Positions 1-8,386 of a stretch of 64,000 bases of DNA are shown piece after piece; within the stretch, counting starts at the first letter, position 1; each line of letters begins with the position of its first letter. Source of the DNA: JADJPF01 sp964492845. GTDB lineage: Bacteria; Acidobacteriota; Blastocatellia; Chloracidobacteriales; JADJPF01. The notes beneath the pieces are model-generated. The model had not been told where the DNA came from. It saw only the letters and a list, made by a program, of their open reading frames with translations, and did not search any database. The stretch covers positions 205,957-269,956 of the forward strand of contig CAZBMZ010000004.1 in NCBI GenBank assembly GCA_964492845.1, in the 5' to 3' direction. Both the position numbers and the translations under genes were made by a program.

Positions 1-75
1 TGTTAATTCTATTGCATTACATTTGCGCTCAAGACGTTGTTTTAACTTTTGGATGATGTGATCTTTGGTAACCAT
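1..75 (-). CDS. Start of an unidentified gene, cut by the window edge
   Basis: An ATG at 75-73 on the minus strand opens 25 codons that stay open to position 1. The visible peptide begins MVTKDHIIQKLKQRLERK and is charged and probably helical. No clear ribosome binding site stands before the ATG, so the start is uncertain. The family cannot be named from this piece. The gene would diverge from the glycosyltransferase at 290, with 214 bp of AT-rich DNA between them. Confidence 0.4.
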   Translation of the reverse strand, partial: MVTKDHIIQKLKQRLERKCNAIELT

Positions 76-289
76 ATGTTTAGTAATTTACCGTATATAG
101 TTTTCTGGATAACTAGTGTAGTCGTTGACAGGGTAAAGCATTCTTATTAATGATTGCAACTGTAATTTAAGAAAAATTTTTAATTTAGACTTATTTGATC
201 AATTTTAATAAAAGATTTGAGTAGTTTAGCAAACAAAATTTTTTTGTAAAACTATTTAATTTAATAAATTAGAAAAGGAAATTGTTAGT

Positions 290-1117
290 TTGGCAAAAAC
301 TATATCTATAATTATTCCAACATATAATCGACTCTTTGCTTTAGCTGAATTAATGCAGTGCCTCTATCAACAATCCTATCAAGATTTTGAAGTTATTATT
401 GTTAATGATGCTGGTTGTAATATTGAAATAATTAAAAATCTATATCCAGAATTAAAGATTACTATAATTAACTTAGTGAAAAACATTCAGCATGTCACAG
501 CGCGTAATATTGCTTTAGATGTAGCTAAGGGAGAGTTTATTTTACTTTGTGATGATGACGATTTATTGCACCCAACACACTTGGAAAGCTTAATAAAATC
601 TATAGATGATTATGATTTGCTATTTACAGATGCAGAAATTTTTAATTATAACATTAGTAAAAATACTCGTATTCCTACAGATGTACGTTTATTTGCTTAC
701 AAATACGACCCTCAAGCTATAAGGACTTTTTCAACCTTTATTCCTTCAGGGAGTCTCTACCGCAGTAATATTCATAGCAAAATAGGTTTATTTGATAGTA
801 AATTGCATAATTATTGGGACTGGGATTTTATTTTGCGAGTTCAAGCAGAGTTTCGAGTAAATAAATTGCCTATTGCTAGTGTTTATTATGCTTTTAGCAA
901 TGAAAACAATATGTCGGCTAATCATCAAGGTATGCAAGATTATTTAACTAAGTTATGTCAAAAACATAATCTAGGGAATTTACCAACAAAAAACTTTTTT
1001 CTTTTACTTGAAGAGCCAGAAATAAAACAACTTGCCAGCAAAAGCAAAAGATTATGGAATCAACAAGCAATAGTTTCTCGTTTAGCAAAACAGAATTTAT
1101 CTAGCTTTTCGTCTTAA
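290..1117 (+). CDS. Family 2 glycosyltransferase
   Basis: This 275-residue protein is a GT-A fold inverting glycosyltransferase (GT2). It would move a sugar from a nucleotide-sugar donor to an envelope or exopolysaccharide acceptor; the substrate cannot be read from sequence. The N-terminus has the family opening 'SIIIPTYNR', then 'EVIIVNDAG', and an acidic metal and donor site 'LLCDDDD' near residue 90. A 'YWDWDF' segment near residue 178 fits the acceptor side. There is no membrane anchor, so it is probably cytosolic or peripheral. The start is TTG at 290, chosen because AGAAAAGGAA lies about 10 bases upstream and the family motif begins straight after it. The GT-C membrane protein that follows suggests a shared role in surface glycans, but 450 bp separates them. 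Confidence 0.88.
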   Translation: MAKTISIIIPTYNRLFALAELMQCLYQQSYQDFEVIIVNDAGCNIEIIKNLYPELKITIINLVKNIQHVTARNIALDVAKGEFILLCDDDDLLHPTHLESLIKSIDDYDLLFTDAEIFNYNISKNTRIPTDVRLFAYKYDPQAIRTFSTFIPSGSLYRSNIHSKIGLFDSKLHNYWDWDFILRVQAEFRVNKLPIASVYYAFSNENNMSANHQGMQDYLTKLCQKHNLGNLPTKNFFLLLEEPEIKQLASKSKRLWNQQAIVSRLAKQNLSSFSS

Positions 1118-1566
1118 TTTGTAAAAATAAAATTTTGTATTAAAAAACGCTATCAAAAGCAATTAGTTTTTGTCTATATTTCACTAGCAACTATAACTAA
1201 TCAAAATAAACCTATAGCCTAAAGAAAATTCTGAATATTATCTGCTTTTTCTAATGAACTAATAATATCAATTGTTGTTTTAGGGTTAGGAAAGAAAATA
1301 TATTTCCAAGATTGTAAAAGATAAAGGATAAAATCTTTCTAGCTTATTGGTAATAAAACTAGCAAAGTCACTCATGTTAATTTACTTGAGACTTAACCAT
1401 GTTTTTAAGTAAATTGCCTAGCAATTAAGTTATTAATATTTTTATTTTAACCTTACTGTTAGCAGCAGAAGAAATCTTATTCTTGCTGTCAAGGGAGAGA
1501 TCTGTCTATTGATATTTGATTAGAACTAAGTAGTTAAAATTCGGTAAATTTACTATACGATAAACA
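1118..1566. other. Intergenic stretch with remnants of a decayed gene
   Basis: No intact gene is visible in these 449 bases. On the minus strand, 1375-1219 keeps coding-like sequence broken between frames. One frame opens with ATG at 1375 (MSDFASFITNKLERFYPLSF). Another ends in 'SWKYIFFPNPKTTIDIISSL' and stops with TAG at 1219-1221. The pieces look like one small gene broken by at least one frameshift. The family is not recognised. Confidence 0.35.
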
Positions 1567-3063
1567 ATGAATTATATCAATCTATTTTTTAATAAGTTTA
1601 AATTAGCACAGTTTTTTGTATATTTAGCAAGTATTTTTGTAATTTTAGCTTGTGTTATTAAGTTTGTTCAACTTCCCACGTTTTGGTTAGATGAAGCATG
1701 GGTTGCTAATGCAATTTATCAGCCTTCATTAGAAAAAATATTTTCACGTCTACCTAATGGTGTTGTTTTTCCACGATTTTATCTAAGTTTTATAGCGATT
1801 TTATGTAAGATTTTCGGTTATAAAATTTGGGTGCTTAGATTTTTTCCAACTATATTTTTTATTTTGGGTACAGTTCTTTGGGCTAAATTGTTAGTAAAAC
1901 GAATCAATAACTCTGTAATGGCTGGCTTTTTAGCTGGATCACTCTTAATAGGCTCATTTTATTGGTTGGAACAGTCTATTCAACTTAAACAATATAGTCT
2001 TGATGTATTTGTAGGTTTAATTCCTTTTTTAGTTGATGATAATTTTTATGAAAAACTTTTTTTAACAAAAAAAAATCGACTAATGATTTTATTTATTTCT
2101 TTGCCATGTCTTTTTTCATACACATATTTAATGCCATTAATTGCACGTATATTGGGCTGGTATTTACAAAGATTAAGGCAAAACTCTTGGCATCTATCTT
2201 GGGAAAATGTTGTTTTATTCTTTATTAGCATTTTTATTAGTATAACTGCTATATATCTAACAGATTATCAATTTAGTCATCTAGATAGACAAGCTTTTTC
2301 TTTATATTGGAAAGACTGTATTCTTTTTTCAGGCGTAGAAATCGATTTTAATAAAACCTTAAAACTAATATTAAATTTCTTTTATGGTTGGTATGTTGGG
2401 CGTTTATTGCCATTAGTATTAATTGCAATTATTCCTTTGCAAATACTAGGGTTATGGCAAGTTGTTAAAAATTGGAAAACGTTAAATAACGCAACTCAAA
2501 ATTCTTGGGGTTCAAGAAGTTTAGGAGGGCTGATTTTAATAGTTATAGTAATACTAGCTAATATTGTAGAAAATTATCCTATTTGCCCTGGGCGATTGCT
2601 ATTGTTTTTGCAACCTCATTTTCAAATCTTAATTTTGGAAGGGTTTTTCTTATTATTTAGTTGGTTACAAGAAAGTAGAATGCGTATAATCATCTATTTA
2701 TTTATTGCAATACTAGGATTTTATTCATTGTATAGGTACGTTAGTTTTGTTAAGCAAGAGCCTTGGGAAAATCTTAATCCTATTTTATCTTTGATTAAAC
2801 CTGAAATATCTGACACACTTTGGGCTGATCCATGTAGCGTAAGTCAAATTACGAGTTTACCAACTTCTTTACCAATTAAAAATTTAATCATTTATAAAAC
2901 TCACAAAAAAGAGCCTCCTAAAGGAGGAAAAGTTTGGATTCTTTGGACAGGTCTTGGCAGAGATGATTGTAGGAATAGGCTTAATGAAATCAAAAGCAAA
3001 TCTATTTCTTGGCAAATAATTTATATAGGCTCTGGTGCTGGATTAGCTTTGGCAGAATTTTAA
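1567..3063 (+). CDS. GT-C type membrane glycosyltransferase-like protein
   Basis: This is a 498-residue polytopic inner-membrane protein with roughly nine to eleven hydrophobic segments. The first periplasmic loop carries 'FWLDEAW' near residue 42. This matches the acidic DE motif that GT-C enzymes of the ArnT/PMT type use to bind a polyprenyl-phosphate sugar. I infer that it transfers a lipid-linked sugar to an envelope molecule on the periplasmic side. The C-terminal 90 residues are less hydrophobic and form a soluble tail. No close family name can be assigned from sequence alone. ATG at 1567 is the first start in a frame opened by stops, with no strong ribosome binding site before it. Confidence 0.65.
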   Translation: MNYINLFFNKFKLAQFFVYLASIFVILACVIKFVQLPTFWLDEAWVANAIYQPSLEKIFSRLPNGVVFPRFYLSFIAILCKIFGYKIWVLRFFPTIFFILGTVLWAKLLVKRINNSVMAGFLAGSLLIGSFYWLEQSIQLKQYSLDVFVGLIPFLVDDNFYEKLFLTKKNRLMILFISLPCLFSYTYLMPLIARILGWYLQRLRQNSWHLSWENVVLFFISIFISITAIYLTDYQFSHLDRQAFSLYWKDCILFSGVEIDFNKTLKLILNFFYGWYVGRLLPLVLIAIIPLQILGLWQVVKNWKTLNNATQNSWGSRSLGGLILIVIVILANIVENYPICPGRLLLFLQPHFQILILEGFFLLFSWLQESRMRIIIYLFIAILGFYSLYRYVSFVKQEPWENLNPILSLIKPEISDTLWADPCSVSQITSLPTSLPIKNLIIYKTHKKEPPKGGKVWILWTGLGRDDCRNRLNEIKSKSISWQIIYIGSGAGLALAEF

Positions 3064-3365
3064 TTTTGTGTTTAAAGTTACATAAAATAACTAAACAATT
3101 GTAATAGAAAGAGTTATATGATATAAAAGTCAAAAATAATAAAGTATATAATGCTTTTTCTGGATGAAATACTGATAAAAAAGTTTGCTCTTAACAACTG
3201 TTTTCAATACTGATGTTGATTTCTACAAATCAATAAGGAAAATATAAGTTATTATGGTCTAGCAACAAAAAGTAGGGTTGATTTATCAAAATTGCAGTAG
3301 TAGCATACTACCTAAGGTTAATTAGGTGGCATTAAATTAGTTGCAGATAACAAAAGGTATTGCAG

Positions 3366-6293
3366 ATGTTGATTACGAGTAACGATCTTTTTTTGACTGA
3401 TCCACTAGCGGCTATTAGCTTGCTTGAACAAAATCCACCTTTTTCTACTGAAGATTTAGCAGCTAGAAAACAGGCCATAAAACTACTTCGTCCTTTAGTA
3501 GAGCCATGGAAAAGAAAACTACAAATTTCACAATATACTAAAACTCTTGCTGATATTGCCCAAGCAATTAATCAACCTAAAATTAGCTCAGAACAAGCTT
3601 GGCAACTTGGCTATGTATGCTTAAAAGAAGCATCAAAAACTGCTCCTGTACCAGGACAATGGTTATTGATTGACGATCTAAATACAATCATTAAAAAAGT
3701 TTTTGAGTGGCAAAATACAAAAGATGAAAAGCTAAAAGCTCTTGATGGGAAACGTGTTAGCAAAATTGAAGAACTTTTGAAAAATTATTCAGATGTTGCT
3801 GGCCTGGACAGAAAAAAAATCTATGAGCAGCTAGCAGATGTAGCATTAAAAAATCTTTCTTTAGAACTAGAAACTGTTATTTTTGACCAACTTGCTTTGA
3901 TTGCTGTTGCTCAAGAAAAAAATGTTGTTTTTGAAAGTAAAACAGCTTCCTATCAACTTACTTTAGATAATCAAGAAATTTCACCTAATACACAAGCTAA
4001 AGTAAGTTTTACTTTAGCAATTACTCCAGAAATACGCCAGGATATTTTAGCTAAGAAATTTGACTTAGTACAAACTTGGATAAAAACTCAAGCTCAAAAT
4101 AAAATTGCCCAAACTCAAAATCAATTAGCTGAATTACAAAAAGAAGTAATTCAGCTAGCTAATTTGTTGAATATAAAGGATAAACATTTACTAGAAATTA
4201 AAGGGGACAATCAATTAAGAGGTCTTTTAGGCGACTTAAAACATAAATGGAAAATGCTGGTTTATGGAGAACTGCTTTCAGAAGGAATATTACTTGAATT
4301 TAGTAAAAATAGCTCAGCAATTATAGGGATTAGAATTTCCCAAAAAATAACTTTAGCAGAACATATATTTTCCTTAAAAATACCTTTTGAACTTGCAAAA
4401 CAAGTAAGGTTTAGCCAACCACTTTATCAAGAAACCCCTGAAGAATATGCAGCAAAAGTAATTACTTACGTTAAGGAAAATTGCTTAGCTTCAGTAAATA
4501 AAGAGCTTAGTTTACTTGCTAATTTAGTTATAGAAGAACCTGATTCAGAAGAATTAAAACCTTACTTTAAGCGTAACAATTTACTTTCTAATCTAGGAAA
4601 TCTATTTCATAAAGTTAACAGTAGTAAAAAGGCTTATTCAATAAAAAAACTTCTAGAGCAAATAGAAGAATTAAAGACAAAACATTACCAACAAGCTCGT
4701 GTAGCACTTCATGCAAAAGAAGCTGAGAGAATAACCAGAATAGGCAGTTATCCAGAGCATTTTCAATTAGCTAGAAGCATGTCCCGACGTTGGACATTGT
4801 TAGTTGGCCCAACTAATAGCGGAAAAACCTTTCAAGCCTTAAATATTTTAGCTGAAGCTGGTACAGGTTATTATTTAGCTCCATTAAGGTTGCTTGCTTT
4901 AGAAGGACAGGAAGAACTACTAAAACGAGGATGTTTAACTAGTTTTTTAACAGGTGAAGAAAGAGATCTTAGGCCAAATTCCACCCATTTAGCTTCAACA
5001 ATAGAAATGCTAGATATTTCTCAAAAAGTTGATGTAGCAGTAATTGATGAAGCACAAATGCTTTTTGACCGGGATCGTGGTTGGGCTTGGACTACCGCGC
5101 TTTTTGGAGTTGCTGCTAAACATTTGGTATTAACAGGCGCACCAAGTTGTATAAAAATGATTCAAATGATTGCTGAACACTTAAATGAGCCGGTAGAAAT
5201 TATTCATTGTAAGCGATTTACAGAAATGGAAGTCTTAAAACGTCCATCTAAATTAACCGAACTTGAGCCAGCAACAGCCGTGATAGCTTTTTCTCGTCGG
5301 GACGTTCTTGGGCTTAAATCGCAACTAGAAGCTATAGGAAAAAATGTAGCTGTAATTTATGGAAATCTTTCTCCAGAAGTTCGACGTGAAGAGTCACGCC
5401 GCTTTCGTACACAGCAAGCAGATATTGTTATTGCTACTGATGCTATTGGAATGGGCTTAAATCTTCCAATTAAAACTTTACTTTTTTGGACAACAGAGAA
5501 ATGGGATGGACAAGAGCATAGAGAGCTAAATAGCGAAGAAATTCGCCAAATTGCAGGCCGAGCCGGTCGCTATGGAATGTATGAACAAGCTTTCATTGGT
5601 GCTTTTAACCAACGTAGCTTAAAAATTATTGGCGAAAGTCTAAAAATGCCTATTGCAGAACAAGTTAGTCAATGTCAGGTAATGCCTGGAATTGCTCTTG
5701 TTGAACAAATAGCTAATATTTTAGAAACTAATTCTTTGTCAAAAACACTTAAGTTTTTCCGTAATAAAATGCTAGTTAAATCTCCGCTTCTTTGTCCTGC
5801 AAGGATGGAAGCCGTTATAAGCCTAGCAGAAAAAGCAGACATTCACCCAGATATGTCTTTATCTGATCGTTTAGTTTTTTCTTGTACTCCAGTTGATATT
5901 CGAGATGCAACAATTGTTAGGTATTGGCAAAGTTGGATTAATAACTATAATCGGGATCAAATAATTAGAATGATTTCACTGCCTAGACAATACATTAGTA
6001 CAAATAGCGCGGCACAAAATCATAATGAACTAGAAGAAGCAGAAAGATTAACAAAAGTTTTAACCTGTTATTCTTGGCTTAGTTATCGTTTTCCAGAAAA
6101 CTTTCCTGACCTAATAGAATGTGATGAACAAAGACAGCTATTAAATAGTTTCATTGAAAATAGCTTACGTAAGCGAGGTTTAAGAAGGCTTTGTCAACAT
6201 TGCGGTAAGGCTTTGGGGCCGCTTTATCAATACAGCATGTGTGAAAATTGTTATTATAGTCGCCACATTAGTTATGATTTAGAAGAATTTTAA
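3366..6293 (+). CDS. SUV3-like DExH-box RNA helicase
   Basis: This large helicase of about 975 residues resembles eukaryotic SUV3/SUPV3L1, the mitochondrial degradosome helicase that unwinds RNA for exonucleolytic decay. Walker A 'GPTNSGKT' lies near residue 481, Walker B 'VIDEAQ' near 560 and motif VI 'QIAGRAGRYG' near 740. The first 450 residues are helical, lysine-rich and unlike the conserved core. The last 40 carry a four-cysteine zinc ribbon (CxHC...CENC). A TTG at 3360 could also start the frame, but AAAAGG at 3352-3357 is too close to it and well spaced from ATG 3366. A stretch of AAGGGG overlaps the stop codon and serves the next gene, so the run is probably co-translated. The substrate and any nuclease partner are inference. 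Confidence 0.85.
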   Translation: MLITSNDLFLTDPLAAISLLEQNPPFSTEDLAARKQAIKLLRPLVEPWKRKLQISQYTKTLADIAQAINQPKISSEQAWQLGYVCLKEASKTAPVPGQWLLIDDLNTIIKKVFEWQNTKDEKLKALDGKRVSKIEELLKNYSDVAGLDRKKIYEQLADVALKNLSLELETVIFDQLALIAVAQEKNVVFESKTASYQLTLDNQEISPNTQAKVSFTLAITPEIRQDILAKKFDLVQTWIKTQAQNKIAQTQNQLAELQKEVIQLANLLNIKDKHLLEIKGDNQLRGLLGDLKHKWKMLVYGELLSEGILLEFSKNSSAIIGIRISQKITLAEHIFSLKIPFELAKQVRFSQPLYQETPEEYAAKVITYVKENCLASVNKELSLLANLVIEEPDSEELKPYFKRNNLLSNLGNLFHKVNSSKKAYSIKKLLEQIEELKTKHYQQARVALHAKEAERITRIGSYPEHFQLARSMSRRWTLLVGPTNSGKTFQALNILAEAGTGYYLAPLRLLALEGQEELLKRGCLTSFLTGEERDLRPNSTHLASTIEMLDISQKVDVAVIDEAQMLFDRDRGWAWTTALFGVAAKHLVLTGAPSCIKMIQMIAEHLNEPVEIIHCKRFTEMEVLKRPSKLTELEPATAVIAFSRRDVLGLKSQLEAIGKNVAVIYGNLSPEVRREESRRFRTQQADIVIATDAIGMGLNLPIKTLLFWTTEKWDGQEHRELNSEEIRQIAGRAGRYGMYEQAFIGAFNQRSLKIIGESLKMPIAEQVSQCQVMPGIALVEQIANILETNSLSKTLKFFRNKMLVKSPLLCPARMEAVISLAEKADIHPDMSLSDRLVFSCTPVDIRDATIVRYWQSWINNYNRDQIIRMISLPRQYISTNSAAQNHNELEEAERLTKVLTCYSWLSYRFPENFPDLIECDEQRQLLNSFIENSLRKRGLRRLCQHCGKALGPLYQYSMCENCYYSRHISYDLEEF

Positions 6294-6306
6294 GGGGTTT
6301 TTAAGT

Positions 6307-6855
6307 GTGCAGACCATAAAATATAAAAAGATTCATATTTTTGGTGCTTCTGGTTCTGGCACTACAACTTTAGGTAGATTTTTGTCTAAAGAATTAGGCT
6401 ATAAGCATTTTGATACAGATGATTATTACTGGATAGAAACAAACCCGCCTTACCAAATTAAAAGACCTGTTGAAGAAAGACAAAAGCTATTGTTAAAGGA
6501 TTTAACAGAAAGTAATCAATGGGTTTGGTCTGGAGCCATGACTAGCTGGGCAGAGCCATTTATCCAGTTATTTGATTTAGTTGTGTATTTATGGTTGCCA
6601 AAAGAAATCCGTTTAGAACGCCTTGCAAAAAGAGAGGCAGAAGATTTTGGAGATAAAATTTTGCCAGGCGGGACGATGTATGAAACTTATATGGATTTTA
6701 TGGACTGGGCCGGCAACTATGATAATGATAATGTAGATTTTACCCGTTGTCGTAAAAATCATAATGCATGGATAAAAATGCTTCCTTGCAAAGTTATTCG
6801 GATTGAAGGAGATTTTTCTTTAGAGAAGAAATTAGAAATTATTGAGACAAGCTAA
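6307..6855 (+). CDS. Small P-loop kinase-like protein (adenylate/shikimate kinase fold)
   Basis: This 182-residue cytosolic protein has a P-loop nucleotide kinase fold. The loop is 'GASGSGTTTL' at residues 13-22, so the usual Walker A lysine is threonine. This variant is seen in a family annotated as topology-modulation or adenylate-kinase-like proteins. A lid-like segment with 'RLERLAKRE' near residue 105 supports the fold. The substrate is unknown. The start is GTG at 6307, 13 bases after the helicase stop, with the AAGGGG site overlapping that stop. The next gene begins 2 bases after this one ends, so the three genes look like one operon. Confidence 0.75.
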   Translation: MQTIKYKKIHIFGASGSGTTTLGRFLSKELGYKHFDTDDYYWIETNPPYQIKRPVEERQKLLLKDLTESNQWVWSGAMTSWAEPFIQLFDLVVYLWLPKEIRLERLAKREAEDFGDKILPGGTMYETYMDFMDWAGNYDNDNVDFTRCRKNHNAWIKMLPCKVIRIEGDFSLEKKLEIIETS

Positions 6856-6857
6856 AT

Positions 6858-7625
6858 ATGTCAGACTTGTTAATAAAAAGAGAGCATTTACCAGAAAGAT
6901 GCGAAGTTTGTCATCAAAGTGATGCTTTTGACCCTATTAGCGGGAAATGTAGCCGTTGTGAAGGGTTATTTGCTGAAAAAGAAGAAGAAACAAAAAAAAT
7001 TAAGCCGGAATTTGAGTTAATAAAACCTACTGCGCCATCAGCTTTTCAAACATTAATAAATAAACAAAATGTCCCTAAACCTATTACCAAAGATTCCCCA
7101 ATGTTAGACCAAGTTTTATCACCAATAACAGAATTTTTTCAGCCAGAAAAAATTGATGCTACTCAGCCAGAAAATTTAATTCCTCTAATAAAAGCTGAAT
7201 ATTTCTATAACCTAAAATTTTCTTTAGCTTTTGGACTAGTATTATTTACTATTTTATCTATTGCTAGCTTGTTTATGAAAGTAGCAATTTTAGGGCTGGG
7301 ATTTTTTTTGGTGGTTTATTCAATAGAATCTATGCTTAATTTAATTAAATGGAAGCGAATAATTAATAAGCTGTTTAGAATAGAGCCTTTGCAAAGAGTT
7401 GTAATTTTAAGAAGAGAATATGATTCAGAAAATACAACAGAATTTTATGCAGAAATTTATCCTACAAATAGAGAAAACAATGTTGCTGCAAGCAAAGTAA
7501 AGGTAATTAGACCTAGTTGGTATGAGGAAGCAAAACTTAATAAAGCTATTGATGCTAGAGTCTTTAAGGTAAAGAAAAAACAAATAATTATTCATACTAC
7601 GGAAGGCATTTTGGTTAGTGTGTAA
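6858..7625 (+). CDS. Zinc-ribbon membrane protein of unknown function
   Basis: I do not recognise this 255-residue protein. Its N-terminus has a four-cysteine zinc ribbon (CEVC at residues 15-18 and CSRC near 31-34). A low-complexity, charged linker follows to about residue 110. Two hydrophobic segments lie close together near residues 120-160, forming a membrane hairpin. The C-terminal 90 residues are basic and likely cytosolic. It begins 2 bases after the preceding P-loop protein and ends before a bidirectional hairpin terminator, so it closes the helicase operon. Zinc ribbons of this style recur in the kinases of this window. Confidence 0.7.
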   Translation: MSDLLIKREHLPERCEVCHQSDAFDPISGKCSRCEGLFAEKEEETKKIKPEFELIKPTAPSAFQTLINKQNVPKPITKDSPMLDQVLSPITEFFQPEKIDATQPENLIPLIKAEYFYNLKFSLAFGLVLFTILSIASLFMKVAILGLGFFLVVYSIESMLNLIKWKRIINKLFRIEPLQRVVILRREYDSENTTEFYAEIYPTNRENNVAASKVKVIRPSWYEEAKLNKAIDARVFKVKKKQIIIHTTEGILVSV

Positions 7626-7660
7626 GACTAGCTAGCAAAGAGCTATTACTAGCTAGTCTT
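7626..7660. terminator. Bidirectional hairpin terminator
   Basis: A perfect 10-bp stem (GACTAGCTAG 7626-7635 with CTAGCTAGTC 7649-7658) is followed by a short U-rich tract on the plus strand. It lies between convergent genes and could end both the helicase operon and the peroxiredoxin gene. Confidence 0.65.
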
Positions 7661-7671
7661 TATTAAGCTAA

Positions 7672-8208
7672 TTACTTAAATTCTGAAATAAGTTTTAATA
7701 AATTATCATGGTTGGGCATACCATTTTGGGCATAGCGAATTTTGCCTTCTTTATCAATTATGATAGTTCGGCGTGAAAAAAAGCTACCTCCCTCTTTGAA
7801 AGCTCCAAAGGATGCAGCCATTTTTCCTTCTGTATCGCTGAGTAGTGGATAAGTGGCACCGCAATGTTTAGCAAAATCTTTGTGGGAATCAAGGGTATCT
7901 TTACTGATGGCCAGAACCTGGACATTTGCTTCCTCATAACGCTTAAGTGCTGCTTGGAAGCTTTTTAACTCGAACTCTCAGCCACCTGTAAAATTTTTGG
8001 GATAAAAGGCTAGCACTACTACTTTTTTGCCTAGGTACTGCTCTAAGTTAATGTCTCCGCCAAGGTGAGAAGGGAGCTTAAAACCTGGAGCTTTTTGTCC
8101 AACAGCTTCTTCGCCTTGTAGAGAAGTAGCTTGTGAACAAACAGTATTACCCATCAAAAACCCGCATAGTGCTATTGCCAAGAATATTTTGGACAATAGT
8201 TTCTTCAT
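7672..8208 (-). CDS. Exported peroxiredoxin with in-frame UGA at the catalytic position; candidate selenoprotein
   Basis: The reading frame runs 178 codons from ATG at 8208 to TAA at 7674-7672, interrupted only by UGA at 7980-7978. Codon 77 is that UGA, and it falls exactly where the peroxidatic cysteine of the PxxxTxxC motif belongs (P-K-N-F-T-G-G-UGA). Downstream, 101 codons remain open and keep family features such as 'VQVLAISKDTLDSHKDFA', 'YPLLSD' and 'FFSRRTIIIDKEGKIRY'. This is a BCP/PrxQ-like redoxin that would reduce hydroperoxides outside the cytoplasm, since the first 28 residues form a signal peptide. A hairpin suited to a bacterial SECIS lies just after the UGA. I infer selenocysteine insertion. 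The alternative is a Cys-to-stop nonsense mutation, which would leave a 76-residue fragment. No selA, selB, selC or selD is in the window. Confidence 0.8.
7928..7961 (-). promoter_or_regulatory. Candidate bacterial SECIS hairpin after the UGA codon
   Basis: Sixteen bases after the UGA, GCUUCC (7961-7956) pairs with GGAAGC (7933-7928). Inside it, AAGC (7955-7952) pairs with GC-UU around a bulged G (7942-7938), leaving a 4-base AUGA bulge and a nine-base apical loop AGCACUUAA. The apical loop starts 26 bases past the UGA, inside the spacing known for bacterial SECIS elements, and has a G at its second position. The pairing was found by eye; folding energy was not computed. Confidence 0.5.
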
Positions 8209-8304
8209 GTAAAATAAACCTCTTTTGATTGATAAAATTGCTGTATAAGCTAACAGAAAGTTAGTTGCTTGAGAAGTAGTTTTCTACAGCTTTGGCAAGA
8301 ACTA

Positions 8305-8333
8305 TTGACGCGATTGGGTAATCTGCGATAAGA
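8305..8333 (+). promoter_or_regulatory. Candidate sigma-70 promoter for pruA
   Basis: TTGACG (8305-8310) and ATAAGA (8328-8333) are separated by 17 bases, upstream of the dehydrogenase start at 8387. The -35 box is close to consensus; the -10 box is weaker. Confidence 0.45.
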
Positions 8334-8386
8334 CGTTACATTTACGGCCAATGGGCTATCCTAAGTTAATATGAGGGAATATTTAT

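Noticed and set aside
7672..8208. Frameshift in the peroxiredoxin
   Set aside because: The frame is the same before and after the UGA; only one codon is affected, so no shift is needed.
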